64,000 nucleotides of DNA, from assembly GCA_052387855.1 (NCBI GenBank), contig JBQTIT010000015.1, positions 1 to 64,000 on the forward strand, read 5' to 3'. The DNA comes from CAIYZT01 sp052387855. GTDB taxonomy: Bacteria > Pseudomonadota > Alphaproteobacteria > Rhodobacterales > Rhodobacteraceae. Below the pieces are notes generated by a model. It saw only the letters and a list, made by a program, of their open reading frames with translations. It was not told the origin of the DNA and searched no databases. This document shows positions 52,955 through 61,295 of this stretch, piece by piece (the first letter of the stretch is position 1; each line of letters begins with the position of its first letter). A program made the translations under genes and the position numbers.

Positions 52955-55207
52955 CTACGACTTTCGCTGCTTGTATTCATAGCGATAGCCATAGCCGTAG
53001 CCATAACCATAGCCGTACCGCCCGCCGGCCTTTTTGGGGTCAAAGCCGTTCAGGACCGCGCCGGACATGCGCAGGCCGGCTGAGGCAAAGGTCTTGATGG
53101 CTGCCTCGACCTCGGCCAGGTGGGTCACGGCGTGGCGCGCGACAAAGATCGTGGCGCCAGTACTGCGCCCGACGATGACAGGGTCGGTCACCGCCAGCAC
53201 GGGCGGCGTGTCAAAGATCGCCAGATCGTAGGTCTGACCGCACCAGTCCACCAGTTGGGTGAGTTCCGCCCGCATCAAAAGCTCGGACGGATTGGGCGGA
53301 TAGCGACCGGTGGGCAGGAAATCCAGGTTGTCGACCGGGCTCCTGACCACAGCCTCGGCCGGCGAGACGTCGCCGGCCAGAACCTCGGCCAGGCCGACGT
53401 GATTGCGCTCAAGCTCGAAGTGGCGGCGCAGGTTGCCGCGTCTGAGATCGGAGTCGATCAGGCAGACGCGCTGGCCCGCCTGCGCCGCCACGACGGCAAG
53501 GTTCAGCGCGAGAAAGGACTTGCCCGCCTCGGGATGCGAGGAGGAGATGCAAAGCGTCGGCGTGCGCGCGTCGATCATGCCGAAATGCAGGCTGGTCCGC
53601 AGCGAGCGCAAAGCCTCGACCGTCAGGTCCGCGCTTTGGTCCACGGCCAGGATCGGCAGCTTGCCGTGCCGCCGGCCGCCCGTGTCGGCCGGCTTGCTGT
53701 AGTTTACGGTGGCAAAGACCGGCAGGCCCAGCCGTTCAAGGTCCGCCCCGTCCTTGACGCCCCGGCGCAGCCAGTTGCGCACCAGTACGACCACGGCCCC
53801 GGCCATCACGCCCAGCATCATCCCCAAGGCCAGGATCAGCGTCTTGCGCGGCGCGATGGGCAGCGTGCCGGCGACGGCGGCATCGACGATGCGGACGTTG
53901 CCGATCGTGCTGGCCTTGAGAACCTCGACCTCCTGGGCGCGGGTCAGAAGCTCGGTGTAGATGCCCTGCGCAAGCTCGACCCCGCGCGTCAGGTTCAGGA
54001 TTTCGCGCTGCGTCTCGGGAAGGTCACCGACCTGATCGCGCAGTTCCGCCAGACGGGCCTGAAGCCGCCCGCGTTCGTCCAGAAGCGCCCGGTAGGTCGG
54101 ATGCGCCGGGTTGTAGCGCTGAGCCACCTCGTCTTCTTGCCGCTGCAACTCGGCCAGGTCCGATTCGATCCGGGTGATCTGGCCCAGGATGCTTTGGGTT
54201 TCCAGGGTCAGGTCGATCGTCACGCGCTCTTGGCGAAAGGCATTGAGCGCGCCCTCGGCCGCGCGCAGGTTCGCCTCGGCCAGCGGAAGCTGCTCACGGA
54301 TGAAGGCAAGGCTGCTTTCCGCCTCGGCCGCGCTGCGCGCGATGTTCTGGCCCAGATAGGCCTGAATGATGGCGTTCAGCGCGCGGGCGTTGCCCTGGCG
54401 GTCCACGCCGCCCAGGCGGACCTCGAGGATGCCCGAGGAACGGCCGCGCTCGCTGACCGTCAGGCGGCCGCGAAGCGAGGCGATCGCCCGGGTCTCGTCA
54501 AGCTGCTGGATCGTGAAGCCGCGGCCGGGGGGCGCCGTGATCGCCCGGATCGTGATCGAGAACCCCAGATCGTCCAGTGCGATCCTCTGGCCGACGACGC
54601 CGTCGACCTTGGCCCCGTCGGGCAGGGTCAGGCGATAGTCCCGCTCGCCGAGCACCTCAAGCTCGATTGCCTTGTTGAGCCAATTCGGCGGCACCACGAG
54701 ATCTTCGAGAAAGATGCTCTCGCCGGGGCGCACGAACTGGCTGGGAACCAGCGCGTCGACCACCGGAAAGCGGTAGCGCGCCAGCATGGTGCCGATCAGC
54801 GGCGCTGTCGTCGGCGAGATGCTCCAGTCCAGATTCTGGTCTGCCACGGCCTGGCCAAGCACCATCCGCGAGCGCAGGATCTCGATCTCGGTGACGCTGC
54901 GCGGGTCGTCCTCGACCATGGCCGACAGGCCGCTGGGCAGAGCCAGCGCGCCGGTCTTTTCCTCAAGCTGCAACAAAGCGTCCGACTGGTAGGTCGGATA
55001 GGTGTTGCCGATGAAAAAGGCCCCGGCGGCGATGCCGGCCAGGGTGGCCAGAACGATCACGCCCTTTTCGCGCCACAGCGTCAGGGCAAGCTGGCCAAGG
55101 TTGATCTCGTCCTCGTCGATCTCTGCCGGCTGCGTCATGTCGGTCCGATATCCTTTTGGGCCCTCTGCGGGAGAGGTCTGCATGTCGCGCAGGGGTCTGA
55201 TTTCCAT
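52955..55207 (-). CDS. wzc: Polysaccharide co-polymerase and tyrosine autokinase (Wzc/ExoP-like BY-kinase)
   Basis: This is a 750-residue inner-membrane protein. The N-terminal Wzz domain is bounded by two membrane segments: one after EINLGQLALTLWREKGVIVL and one at about residue 460 (LILALGMMLGVMAGAVVVLV), with a coiled-coil periplasmic part between. The cytoplasmic kinase has Walker A SSHPEAGKSFLALN (about 556-568), Walker A' VCLIDSDLRRG, and Walker B LAIFDTPPVLAVTD. The tail is a tyrosine cluster (YGYGYGYGYGYRYEYK), the usual autophosphorylation site. It should set export and chain length of a polysaccharide together with the adjacent Wza-like protein and phosphatase. ATG at 55207 is 4 bases after the phosphatase stop. 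Confidence 0.92.
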   Translation of the reverse strand: MEIRPLRDMQTSPAEGPKGYRTDMTQPAEIDEDEINLGQLALTLWREKGVIVLATLAGIAAGAFFIGNTYPTYQSDALLQLEEKTGALALPSGLSAMVEDDPRSVTEIEILRSRMVLGQAVADQNLDWSISPTTAPLIGTMLARYRFPVVDALVPSQFVRPGESIFLEDLVVPPNWLNKAIELEVLGERDYRLTLPDGAKVDGVVGQRIALDDLGFSITIRAITAPPGRGFTIQQLDETRAIASLRGRLTVSERGRSSGILEVRLGGVDRQGNARALNAIIQAYLGQNIARSAAEAESSLAFIREQLPLAEANLRAAEGALNAFRQERVTIDLTLETQSILGQITRIESDLAELQRQEDEVAQRYNPAHPTYRALLDERGRLQARLAELRDQVGDLPETQREILNLTRGVELAQGIYTELLTRAQEVEVLKASTIGNVRIVDAAVAGTLPIAPRKTLILALGMMLGVMAGAVVVLVRNWLRRGVKDGADLERLGLPVFATVNYSKPADTGGRRHGKLPILAVDQSADLTVEALRSLRTSLHFGMIDARTPTLCISSSHPEAGKSFLALNLAVVAAQAGQRVCLIDSDLRRGNLRRHFELERNHVGLAEVLAGDVSPAEAVVRSPVDNLDFLPTGRYPPNPSELLMRAELTQLVDWCGQTYDLAIFDTPPVLAVTDPVIVGRSTGATIFVARHAVTHLAEVEAAIKTFASAGLRMSGAVLNGFDPKKAGGRYGYGYGYGYGYRYEYKQRKS
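52970..53022. repeat. Hexanucleotide repeat encoding the Tyr-Gly tail of the Wzc-like kinase
   Basis: Imperfect tandem copies of ATAGCC/GTAGCC-type hexamers (minus-strand GGCTAT or GGCTAC, Tyr-Gly) run across the 3' end of the autokinase gene. Changes in copy number would add or remove tyrosines without shifting the frame. Confidence 0.7.
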
Positions 55208-55211
55208 GCTC

Positions 55212-55670
55212 TCACCCCTTCGGCGCCGGCGCAAGCCTGGCCGCCCAGGCGGTGCCGGCGGCGTCGATCTGGGCAAAGATCCGCTCGTGAACCGTGCGTG
55301 GCTGCCGGTAGGGATCGGCGATGCCCGTCCCGCCCTGCCAGTGGTCGAACAGCATCACCCGGCCCGACAGGTCCGGCGCGGCGGTGATGATCTCGCGGCG
55401 GTGGCCCGGTTCCATGGTCAGGATCAGGTCATGCTCAAGCCCCAGCGCGCGGTTGAACTGGCGCGCGATGTGTCCCTCTAGCGAAAGGCCCTGCGCTGCC
55501 GCAACCTCGGCGGCGGTCGCGTCGGCAGGGTGGCCGACCAGCGCGCCGATGCCCGCCGACGTCACCGCGATGGCGGCGCCACGCGCTTGCAGCCGCGCCG
55601 TCAGCAGCCGCTCGCCAACCGGAGAGCGGCAAATGTTGCCGACACAGACGACAAGGACCGAGCGGATCAA
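55212..55670 (-). CDS. wzb: Low-molecular-weight protein-tyrosine phosphatase (Wzb-like)
   Basis: This 152-residue cytosolic phosphatase has the CX5R P-loop VCVGNICRSP, with C9 and R15 when started at the TTG at 55670, and the general-acid aspartate in ADPYRQP. It dephosphorylates the tyrosine tail of the Wzc-like kinase encoded next. There is no ATG between the P-loop and the upstream stop; TTG at 55670 has AAGGGG 6 bases upstream and gives MIRSVLVVCVGN, the family N-terminus. It lies between the wza-like and wzc-like genes. Confidence 0.88.
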   Translation of the reverse strand: MIRSVLVVCVGNICRSPVGERLLTARLQARGAAIAVTSAGIGALVGHPADATAAEVAAAQGLSLEGHIARQFNRALGLEHDLILTMEPGHRREIITAAPDLSGRVMLFDHWQGGTGIADPYRQPRTVHERIFAQIDAAGTAWAARLAPAPKG

Positions 55671-55686
55671 CCCCAACCCCTTCAGG

Positions 55687-56817
55687 TCAGTTCGCGGCGG
55701 CGTCGATGGTGTCGACCGCCTGCACGGTCGGCAAGAGCCTGACGATGGTGTCGTTCCAGCGTTGCAGCGGCGAGCGCAGGACATAGACCACGTCGCCGGG
55801 TTCCAGCACAAAGCGCGTGCCCAGCAGCAGCCCGGTGGGCGTGGATGTGTCAAGCTGGAACACGCGCGTCCGGGCCCCGGCCGCGCGGAACACCAGAACC
55901 CCGGTCGCATCGGCGCGCGTCTGCTGCAACCCGCCGCGCCGGGTCAGCGCCTGGGTCAGCGTGATCGGCTCGACCGCAAGGTCGATGACATCGGGACGGG
56001 CCACCTCGCCCAAGAGATAGGCCTCTTCGGCACGCCGGCGCGGAACAGAGATCACATCGCCGCTGCGCAGCACCGGGTTGTTCTGCACCAGACCCCCGGA
56101 CAGAAAGCCCTGCACGTCGACGGCATGGACCTGCCCGCCGCGCTGCACGCTCACGTTGCGCGGATCGGCTGTCTCGGAAAAGCCGCCGGCGGCGTTGATC
56201 GCCTCGATCAGGGTCAGCGCGACGGTGGTCAGGGGCTGTCGGTTCGGGTTTTGCACCTCGCCAGAGACCACGACGGCCTGCGAGTTGAAGGCGGCGATGC
56301 GCACCTCGACCTGCGGATCGGGAATGAGCGCGGTGAGCCGCGCCGAGATGTCGGCGCGGATCTGCTCGACCTGGCGGCCGGCGGCGGTGACGGCGCCGAT
56401 GAACGGATAGTTGATGGTCCCGTCGGTGCCGACCTGAAAGCCGGTCTCGGCGGCACTGCGCTGGGGGCCTGCGGGCAGGGTCAACTCCGGATGGTCGAAC
56501 ACGATGACCGAAAGGATGTCTCCCGCGCCGACCTGATAGGCCCAGGGCGCGCCCGCCGGAAGCTGCGAGACGCGGTGGCCCCGGGCCGGGCTGGTGTAGC
56601 TGCCGATGTTGGTCGCGTCCAGCACCACCACCTCGATGTCATCGCCCAGTGCGGCCTGCCCCTCGGAAGTGGTCGGAAAGGTCAGATACCCGTCCGAGCA
56701 GGACGCGGCGGCGGTCAGGGACAGGAGGGCGAGTCCGGCAAGGACGGGCAGCCTTGCGCGCCGTCTGGCACCTGAAGCGTCGGGCGAGGTCGGAAGCTGC
56801 GCTGATACTTTCGTCAT
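55687..56817 (-). CDS. wza: Polysaccharide export outer-membrane lipoprotein (Wza/KpsD-like)
   Basis: This is a 376-residue lipoprotein. The signal peptide ends in TAAASCSDG (lipobox cysteine near residue 40). The polysaccharide export domain is AYQVGAGDILSVIVFDHPEL, followed by SLBB-like segments (VVVSGEVQNPNRQPL and AYLLGEVARPDVIDL). Wza forms the outer-membrane channel for capsular or exopolysaccharide. The ATG at 56817 overlaps the upstream transferase gene by four bases (ATGA). C-terminal LRSPLQRWNDTIVRLLP forms the membrane-spanning helix. Confidence 0.92.
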   Translation of the reverse strand: MTKVSAQLPTSPDASGARRRARLPVLAGLALLSLTAAASCSDGYLTFPTTSEGQAALGDDIEVVVLDATNIGSYTSPARGHRVSQLPAGAPWAYQVGAGDILSVIVFDHPELTLPAGPQRSAAETGFQVGTDGTINYPFIGAVTAAGRQVEQIRADISARLTALIPDPQVEVRIAAFNSQAVVVSGEVQNPNRQPLTTVALTLIEAINAAGGFSETADPRNVSVQRGGQVHAVDVQGFLSGGLVQNNPVLRSGDVISVPRRRAEEAYLLGEVARPDVIDLAVEPITLTQALTRRGGLQQTRADATGVLVFRAAGARTRVFQLDTSTPTGLLLGTRFVLEPGDVVYVLRSPLQRWNDTIVRLLPTVQAVDTIDAAAN

Positions 56818-58010
56818 TCGTCCCAAATCCCCCGTCGGGCCCGCTCTTGCCGCAGGCCGGCGCCAGAGTGTTCCTGTATCTTTAGCGGCGGGCAGTCATC
56901 AGCGCCAGCGGACTCTGACATGCCCCCGTCGGGACGGACCGAAGTTCTGCGAAACCGCCGCGCCAGGGGGGTGATGCACAGATGCGCGCCGGCAAAGGCA
57001 AGCAGAAGCACCGCCAGCGCAATCCAGGCGCCGAGGGGCCGGTTCCAGAGCAGCACGCCGCTGGTGACCGGGATCATGATGAAAGGCAGCATGATCAGCG
57101 TCGTCATGGGGTTTGACCGGAAACGACCGCGATAGCCGAACCAGATGATGTCAAGCATCCGGCGGACCTTTTGATGCAGGTGCATCCGGTCCGGTTGCAG
57201 GATCGAGACCCGCACGATCGCGCGCCGGGCGATGGTATGGCTCAGATCCGCGAGCGGCCAGAACACCATCAGCAGCATGGCCGGAACCGCCACCGTGTCG
57301 GACCGCCAGACCAGCAGAATCGCCAGCCAGATCAGCAGATGCCCCAGCCCGTAGGCGCCCGCGTCGCCAAGAAACATGCGGGCAAGCGGCCAGTTCAACA
57401 GCAAAAAGCCCGAGGTGGCGGCGGCCAGAAGGATCGCAAGGGCCGAAATGTCGGGCTGGCCGGCCAGCTCGCCCACGGCGGCAAAGCCCAGCGCCGAGGT
57501 CGTCACCACCGCGATCGCAAGACCGTTCATCCCGTCGATCAGATTGACCGCGTGGCAGAAGCCGGCCGAAAAGACCAACGTGATCAGGATGGCGATCGCG
57601 GGGACGGTCATCGCCAGATCGAGCCCCGGAAGATCGGCCCGAGGGGCCCAGAGGCCGAGCAGATAGACGGCCGCCCCGGCCGAGACAAAGGCCGCGACCA
57701 GGCGCCCGCGCGGCGAGACGTAATAGCCCAAATCCTCAGCCAGCCCGGCCAGGACCACCGGCGCGGACGAGAACAGCAGCAGCGCCACCGGGGCTCCGTC
57801 GTTGGGCAGTCCGCCAAACGCAGCGGCCAGCACAGTGGCGAGCAGAACCGCCACGCCCCCGATCCGCAGCGGGTTGCCCACATGTGAGGCCTGAACCGCA
57901 AGTTCGTCGCCGCGCGGCTTTGCAAGCTTGGCCAGCGGCTTTTCCAGGACGAGCAGAAGCATGCCCACGAACAACGAAACCAAATGAACTGACAGGAAAA
58001 AAGAACTCAT
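56814..58010 (-). CDS. MraY/WecA-like undecaprenyl-phosphate sugar-phosphate transferase
   Basis: This is a 398-residue protein with about ten membrane segments. Hallmarks are VNLIDGMNGLAIAV (Mg-binding aspartates), MFLGDAGAYGLGHL, and DRMHLHQKVRR, the polyprenyl-P N-acetylhexosamine-1-P transferase motifs. It transfers a sugar phosphate to undecaprenyl phosphate, the first step of a lipid-linked polysaccharide. The C-terminal 40 residues are polar and specific. It heads the leftward operon, with the export lipoprotein, phosphatase and kinase following. An IR in the upstream region may control it. Confidence 0.88.
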   Translation of the reverse strand: MSSFFLSVHLVSLFVGMLLLVLEKPLAKLAKPRGDELAVQASHVGNPLRIGGVAVLLATVLAAAFGGLPNDGAPVALLLFSSAPVVLAGLAEDLGYYVSPRGRLVAAFVSAGAAVYLLGLWAPRADLPGLDLAMTVPAIAILITLVFSAGFCHAVNLIDGMNGLAIAVVTTSALGFAAVGELAGQPDISALAILLAAATSGFLLLNWPLARMFLGDAGAYGLGHLLIWLAILLVWRSDTVAVPAMLLMVFWPLADLSHTIARRAIVRVSILQPDRMHLHQKVRRMLDIIWFGYRGRFRSNPMTTLIMLPFIMIPVTSGVLLWNRPLGAWIALAVLLLAFAGAHLCITPLARRFRRTSVRPDGGMSESAGADDCPPLKIQEHSGAGLRQERARRGIWDE

Positions 58011-58385
58011 CGGAACCTACACCTCTCCCCCTTGAAGCCGGGGCTCGCAGGATCGAACGATTTACAAATGAAAATGTAAAGTGAAAAGGCGTTAACAAGC
58101 GGAAATGGGCCGGTCAACTGTTCTTTGCGCACAGGGCGGGAACACGCGGGGCCGTTGTCGGTGTTGTCCCATCTTTTCAATTGGATAAACGCCAGCCTGA
58201 CTCGTGCAGGTGCCCGTGTCCGGTTGGCTTTCAAGGGGTGCCGGGGGGCGCCGGGCGGCGGGCCGCGCGCCGGTCGATGCGGCTGCGTTGCGCACCGGGC
58301 GATGGGCGCGCGCGGTGGCTTACCCGGACGGTAGGGAAATGGCGGCAGCCTTGTGGATGCACGGATATCCACCCAGGAGCGAGAA
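58011..58385. promoter_or_regulatory. Divergent control region between polysaccharide and head-spike operons
   Basis: No gene is seen. The region has an AT-rich patch (about 58055-58105) with the inverted repeat TTTACA (58061-58066), 8 bases, TGTAAA (58075-58080). TTGTCC (58164-58169), a 16-base spacer and TAAACG (58186-58191) form a weak candidate rightward promoter. A GC-rich stretch follows up to the AGGAGCGAG ribosome site of the first rightward gene. Confidence 0.55.
58061..58080. promoter_or_regulatory. Inverted repeat TTTACA-N8-TGTAAA, candidate operator
   Basis: A perfect 6-bp dyad with 8 central bases lies about 50 bases before the WecA-like start and 300 bases before the spike-base start. 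Its position suits a regulator of the polysaccharide operon; the binding protein is unknown. Confidence 0.4.
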
Positions 58386-58649
58386 ATGATCAACCCCTTT
58401 GAAAACCGCGTCTCTTCCCTTTCAGGACCTGCGCGCGACCTTTTGCCCGTCACGCCGAACGATGCGGTCGATCTGGCTGCGGTCGCGGTCGGGCTTTACG
58501 TCCAGACCGGCGGCACGGTGTCGATCGTCACCGTCGGGGGGGGCACCCGCAGCGTCAGCGTGCCGGACTTTTCGGTGCTGCCGGTCGGCGTGACGCGCGT
58601 GCGCGCCACGGGCACCACGGCCTCGGGCATCCACGCGCTGGTGCTGTGA
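58386..58649 (+). CDS. ghsA: GTA head-spike base protein (GhsA/Rcc01079-like)
   Basis: This is an 87-residue protein, MINPFENRVSSLSGPAR at its start, then a beta-rich body (AVAVGLYVQTGGTVSIVT and SVPDFSVLPVGVTRVRATGT). It fits the short 'spike base protein, RCAP_Rcc01079 family' of Rhodobacterales. In R. capsulatus, GhsA and GhsB form the head spikes of gene transfer agent particles and are needed to bind the capsule of recipient cells. The ATG at 58386 has AGGAGCGAG upstream. Its stop overlaps the next start (TGATG). Assignment from memory of the family. Confidence 0.75.
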   Translation: MINPFENRVSSLSGPARDLLPVTPNDAVDLAAVAVGLYVQTGGTVSIVTVGGGTRSVSVPDFSVLPVGVTRVRATGTTASGIHALVL

Positions 58650-59857
58650 TGAAGCTGGTCCGGGACATTTCCGTCACCTCCCGCGCGGTCCGGATCGGGC
58701 CGGCCTTTTCGCCGGCGCGGCTGTTCGCGGCCGGCGAGCCGGGCCTCTGGCTGGACCCCTCGGACCTGGCGACGCTGTTTCAGGACAGCCTGGGCAAGAC
58801 GCCCGTCACGGCCGACGGGCAGCCGGTGGGGCTGGTCCTGGACAAGAGCAAGGGGCTGGCGCTGGGGGCCGATCTGGTCACCAACGGCACGTTCGACGGC
58901 GGCACCGCGTCCTGGGCTTCGGGGTCCAGCTTTACCTCGACGGCGGCGGTTGTCGGCGGCGAGATGCAGGTCACGCCGACGGCGGACTTTGGCCGGCAGG
59001 TGCAGACCCTGACGCTGGTGGTTGGCCGAAGCTACCAGATCACGGGAACCATTCGGCGGGTTTCAGGCTCTTCGTCCAATGGCGCCTATGTGGCGGTGGG
59101 GTTCAACACGCAAGGCGACAGCGTCGTCATTGTCCAGTCATCCTCGGCGGTGGCGGCGAGCTTTTCGGCGGTCTTTGTGCCGACCCACGCCACGGTGAAT
59201 GTATGCCTGTCCGCAAGAACCGGCAACGTCGGCGGATTTGACAATATTGTGGTCAAGGAGCTTGCCGGACATCACTCCGCGCAGGCGATCTCGGCGCGGC
59301 GCCCGACCTACCGGACCGAGGCGGGGCTGCACTGGCTTGATTTCGACGGGGTCGACGATCTTTTGCTGACCACGACGCTGGATCTGAGCGCGACGGCGCG
59401 GCTCAGTCTTTTTGCCGGGGTCCGCAAGCTGAGCGATGCGGTGCGCGGCGCGATCGTCAACCAGGGCGCGGCGGGGGCGCGGTCATTCGCGCTCTATGGG
59501 CCGGGCACGGGCGGGGTGAGCAATTTCGCCGCCGTGGCCGGTAACACCGCGCTGGTCGAGGCGGCGGTGACCAGCGCGGCCCCGGTCTCGGCCGTGCTGA
59601 CGGCCAGCCATGACATCGGCGCGGCGCCCGCGCAGAGCCTTGCGGTCAACGGCGGGGCGCCGGTTCTGGTGTCCGGCGGCACCGGCGCGGCGACGACGTT
59701 TCAGAACGGCGCCCTGGGCATCGGCGGCTTTGCGACCGCCGAGCGGTGGTTCGGCGGCCGGCTCTACGGGCTTGTCCTGCGGGGCGTGGAAACCAGTGCC
59801 TTTGCCAGCGGCTGCGCCGAGCGCCATCTGGCGGCCAAGACGGGAGTAAGCCTGTGA
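58649..59857 (+). CDS. Head-spike fibre-like protein with two beta-sandwich domains (GhsB-like)
   Basis: This is a 402-residue protein. Residues about 75-190 look like a carbohydrate-binding beta-sandwich (NGTFDGGTASWASGSSFTST; VKELAG at its end). From about 200 to 390 is a concanavalin/LamG-like sandwich (HWLDFDGVDDLLLTTTLDLS; GLVLRGVETSAF). The layout GhsA, long fibre gene, small gene agrees with spike genes of Rhodobacter GTAs, where GhsB is the fibre that binds polysaccharide. Direct identity with GhsB is not certain; a prophage-type spike fibre is the alternative. It overlaps genes on both sides. Confidence 0.65.
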   Translation: MKLVRDISVTSRAVRIGPAFSPARLFAAGEPGLWLDPSDLATLFQDSLGKTPVTADGQPVGLVLDKSKGLALGADLVTNGTFDGGTASWASGSSFTSTAAVVGGEMQVTPTADFGRQVQTLTLVVGRSYQITGTIRRVSGSSSNGAYVAVGFNTQGDSVVIVQSSSAVAASFSAVFVPTHATVNVCLSARTGNVGGFDNIVVKELAGHHSAQAISARRPTYRTEAGLHWLDFDGVDDLLLTTTLDLSATARLSLFAGVRKLSDAVRGAIVNQGAAGARSFALYGPGTGGVSNFAAVAGNTALVEAAVTSAAPVSAVLTASHDIGAAPAQSLAVNGGAPVLVSGGTGAATTFQNGALGIGGFATAERWFGGRLYGLVLRGVETSAFASGCAERHLAAKTGVSL

Positions 59858-60240
59858 TCTACACCATCGCCGTTCATCAGGATCTGATCCATGCCGCCAA
59901 TCACCGGGCGGCCTCGCTGGGCTCCGGCCCCCCGGATGCCCAGACCTTTGGCGCCGCCGTCTGGCACAACGCCGCCGGCGCGGCTTTTGCGGTCGCGTGC
60001 CTTGCCGCGCCTGCCGGCTTCGGTGCCGCTTTGCGGTTGGCCGTGGTGCGCCCGGCCTGGGACCTCGACGCCATCGTCGACCTTGAGGCGGCCAGTGCCG
60101 CTGTCGACGCGCTCGACCTGCCCGAGGCCGGCGCCGCCGCGCCGCTGGCCGCCGCCGGCCGCATCGCGGTCGCGCAGGGCCTTGCGCCGGCCGAGGCTAT
60201 CGCGGCAATGGGCCTGTCCTATCCGTCGGAGGCGATCTGA
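59854..60240 (+). CDS. Uncharacterised small protein of the head-spike block
   Basis: This is a 128-residue alanine-rich protein, starting with GTG at 59854 overlapping the upstream stop (GTGA). Visible parts are IYTIAVHQDLIHAANHRAAS, WHNAAGAAFAVACLAAP and AVAQGLAPAEAIAAMGLSY. I do not recognise a domain. Coupling to the fibre gene suggests a structural, assembly or chaperone role in the same spike. A perfect 12-bp hairpin terminates the operon 8 bases after the stop. Confidence 0.6.
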   Translation: MIYTIAVHQDLIHAANHRAASLGSGPPDAQTFGAAVWHNAAGAAFAVACLAAPAGFGAALRLAVVRPAWDLDAIVDLEAASAAVDALDLPEAGAAAPLAAAGRIAVAQGLAPAEAIAAMGLSYPSEAI

Positions 60241-60247
60241 CCCCGCT

Positions 60248-60280
60248 CGATCCGGCCGGCTGCAATGGCCGGCCGGATCG
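60248..60280. terminator. Bidirectional terminator hairpin
   Basis: CGATCCGGCCGG (60248-60259) and CCGGCCGGATCG (60269-60280) form a perfect 12-bp stem with a 9-base loop. It lies between the convergent 3' ends of the spike block and the ABC ATPase gene. Confidence 0.75.
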
Positions 60281-60282
60281 GC

Positions 60283-61050
60283 TCAGGCGGCCCTGGCGCC
60301 CGGGGTTTTGCCCAGGATGATCATGCCAAGGATATCCTCGTCCGTCACCTCGTCCACATTGACCGTGCCCACCAGTCGGCCGTTCTTCATCACCGAGGCG
60401 CGGTCGCACAGCTTCATCACGTTGTGGATGTCGTGCTCGATCAGGAAGATGCCGATGCCCTGCGCCTTCAGTTCCTGAATCAGCTCGGCCACCATCTGCG
60501 TCTCTTGCGGTCCCAGGGCGGCGGTCGGCTCGTCCATGATCAGGATCTTGGCGTTGAAATAGACCGCGCGGGCAATGGCGACCGACTGGCGCTGCCCGCC
60601 CGAAAGCGCCGAGACCGGGACCGAGAATTTCTTGAAGTTCGGGTTGAGCCGGGCCATGATCTTGCGGGTCTCGGCCTCCATCCGGGTGTCGTCGACAAAG
60701 CCGAAGCCGTTGACCAGCTCGCGCCCCAGAAACAGGTTCGAGGCGGCGTCAAGGTTGTCGGCCACTGCGAGCGTCTGATAGATCGTCTCGATGTTCAGCG
60801 CGCGGGCGTCGCGGGGGTCCTTGATGTCAACCTCTTGTCCGTTGATCAGGATCTGGCCGCTGTCCTTCTGATAGGCGCCGGACAGGCACTTGATCAGCGT
60901 CGACTTGCCTGCGCCGTTGTGGCCCAAGAGACCCACGACCTCGCCGGGGTAAAGATCGACCGTGACATGATCGACGGCCCTGATCCCGCCAAAGGCGATC
61001 GAGATGTCGCGCATCTCGACCAACGGGGTGCCGGAATTCGGATTGCTCAT
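60283..61050 (-). CDS. Sugar-type ABC transporter ATP-binding protein
   Basis: This is a 255-residue single-ABC ATPase. Walker A is GLLGHNGAGKSTLIK, the Q-loop region IETIYQTLAVADNLDA, the signature SALSGGQRQSVAIARA, and Walker B ILIMDEPTAALG with switch histidine in LIEHDIHNV. It is of the CUT2 half-size type (FrcA-like), which pairs with a RbsC-type permease and a periplasmic sugar-binding protein. Only a remnant of the permease lies upstream and no binding protein is seen, so this importer is probably incomplete here. The ATG at 61050 is 12 bases after the permease stop. Confidence 0.9.
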   Translation of the reverse strand: MSNPNSGTPLVEMRDISIAFGGIRAVDHVTVDLYPGEVVGLLGHNGAGKSTLIKCLSGAYQKDSGQILINGQEVDIKDPRDARALNIETIYQTLAVADNLDAASNLFLGRELVNGFGFVDDTRMEAETRKIMARLNPNFKKFSVPVSALSGGQRQSVAIARAVYFNAKILIMDEPTAALGPQETQMVAELIQELKAQGIGIFLIEHDIHNVMKLCDRASVMKNGRLVGTVNVDEVTDEDILGMIILGKTPGARAA

Positions 61051-61061
61051 GTCGGGGCCCC

Positions 61062-61295
61062 CTATTTGATGCGCTTGCGGTAGACGATGTCGAGATAGAC
61101 GGCCAGGACCAGCGCCAGACCGATCACGATCTTGCGGTAGGACCCGTCGCCAAAGCCGATCAGGACCATGCCGGTCTGCAAGGACACCAGCACCAGCGCG
61201 CCGATGATCGCGCCATAGATCGTGCCGACCCCGCCCGCCAGCGAGGTGCCGCCCACGACCGCCGCCGCCGGCGCTGCGGTCGCGGGGTTTCGCAA
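61062..61295 (-). pseudogene. C-terminal remnant of a RbsC/FrcC-type sugar ABC permease
   Basis: The frame holds the last 70 or so residues of a CUT2 permease (VVGGTSLAGGVGTIYGAIIG, LVLVSLQTGMVLIGFGDGSY, AVYLDIVYRKRIK). A full permease is 320-350 residues. The recognisable part begins abruptly near 61275 next to unrelated GC-rich sequence that leads into a rightward dehydrogenase gene. The gene therefore lost its first three-quarters, by deletion or by rearrangement. Any TTG start at 61295 would make a non-functional peptide. Confidence 0.8.

Noticed and set aside
52970..53022. Short tandem repeat as a CRISPR array
   Set aside because: The units are six bases, contiguous and coding for Tyr-Gly; there are no spacers.
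53120..55387. Plus-strand 755-codon open frame
   Set aside because: It is antisense to the Wzc-like kinase with its Walker motifs. Translation is low complexity with no domain.
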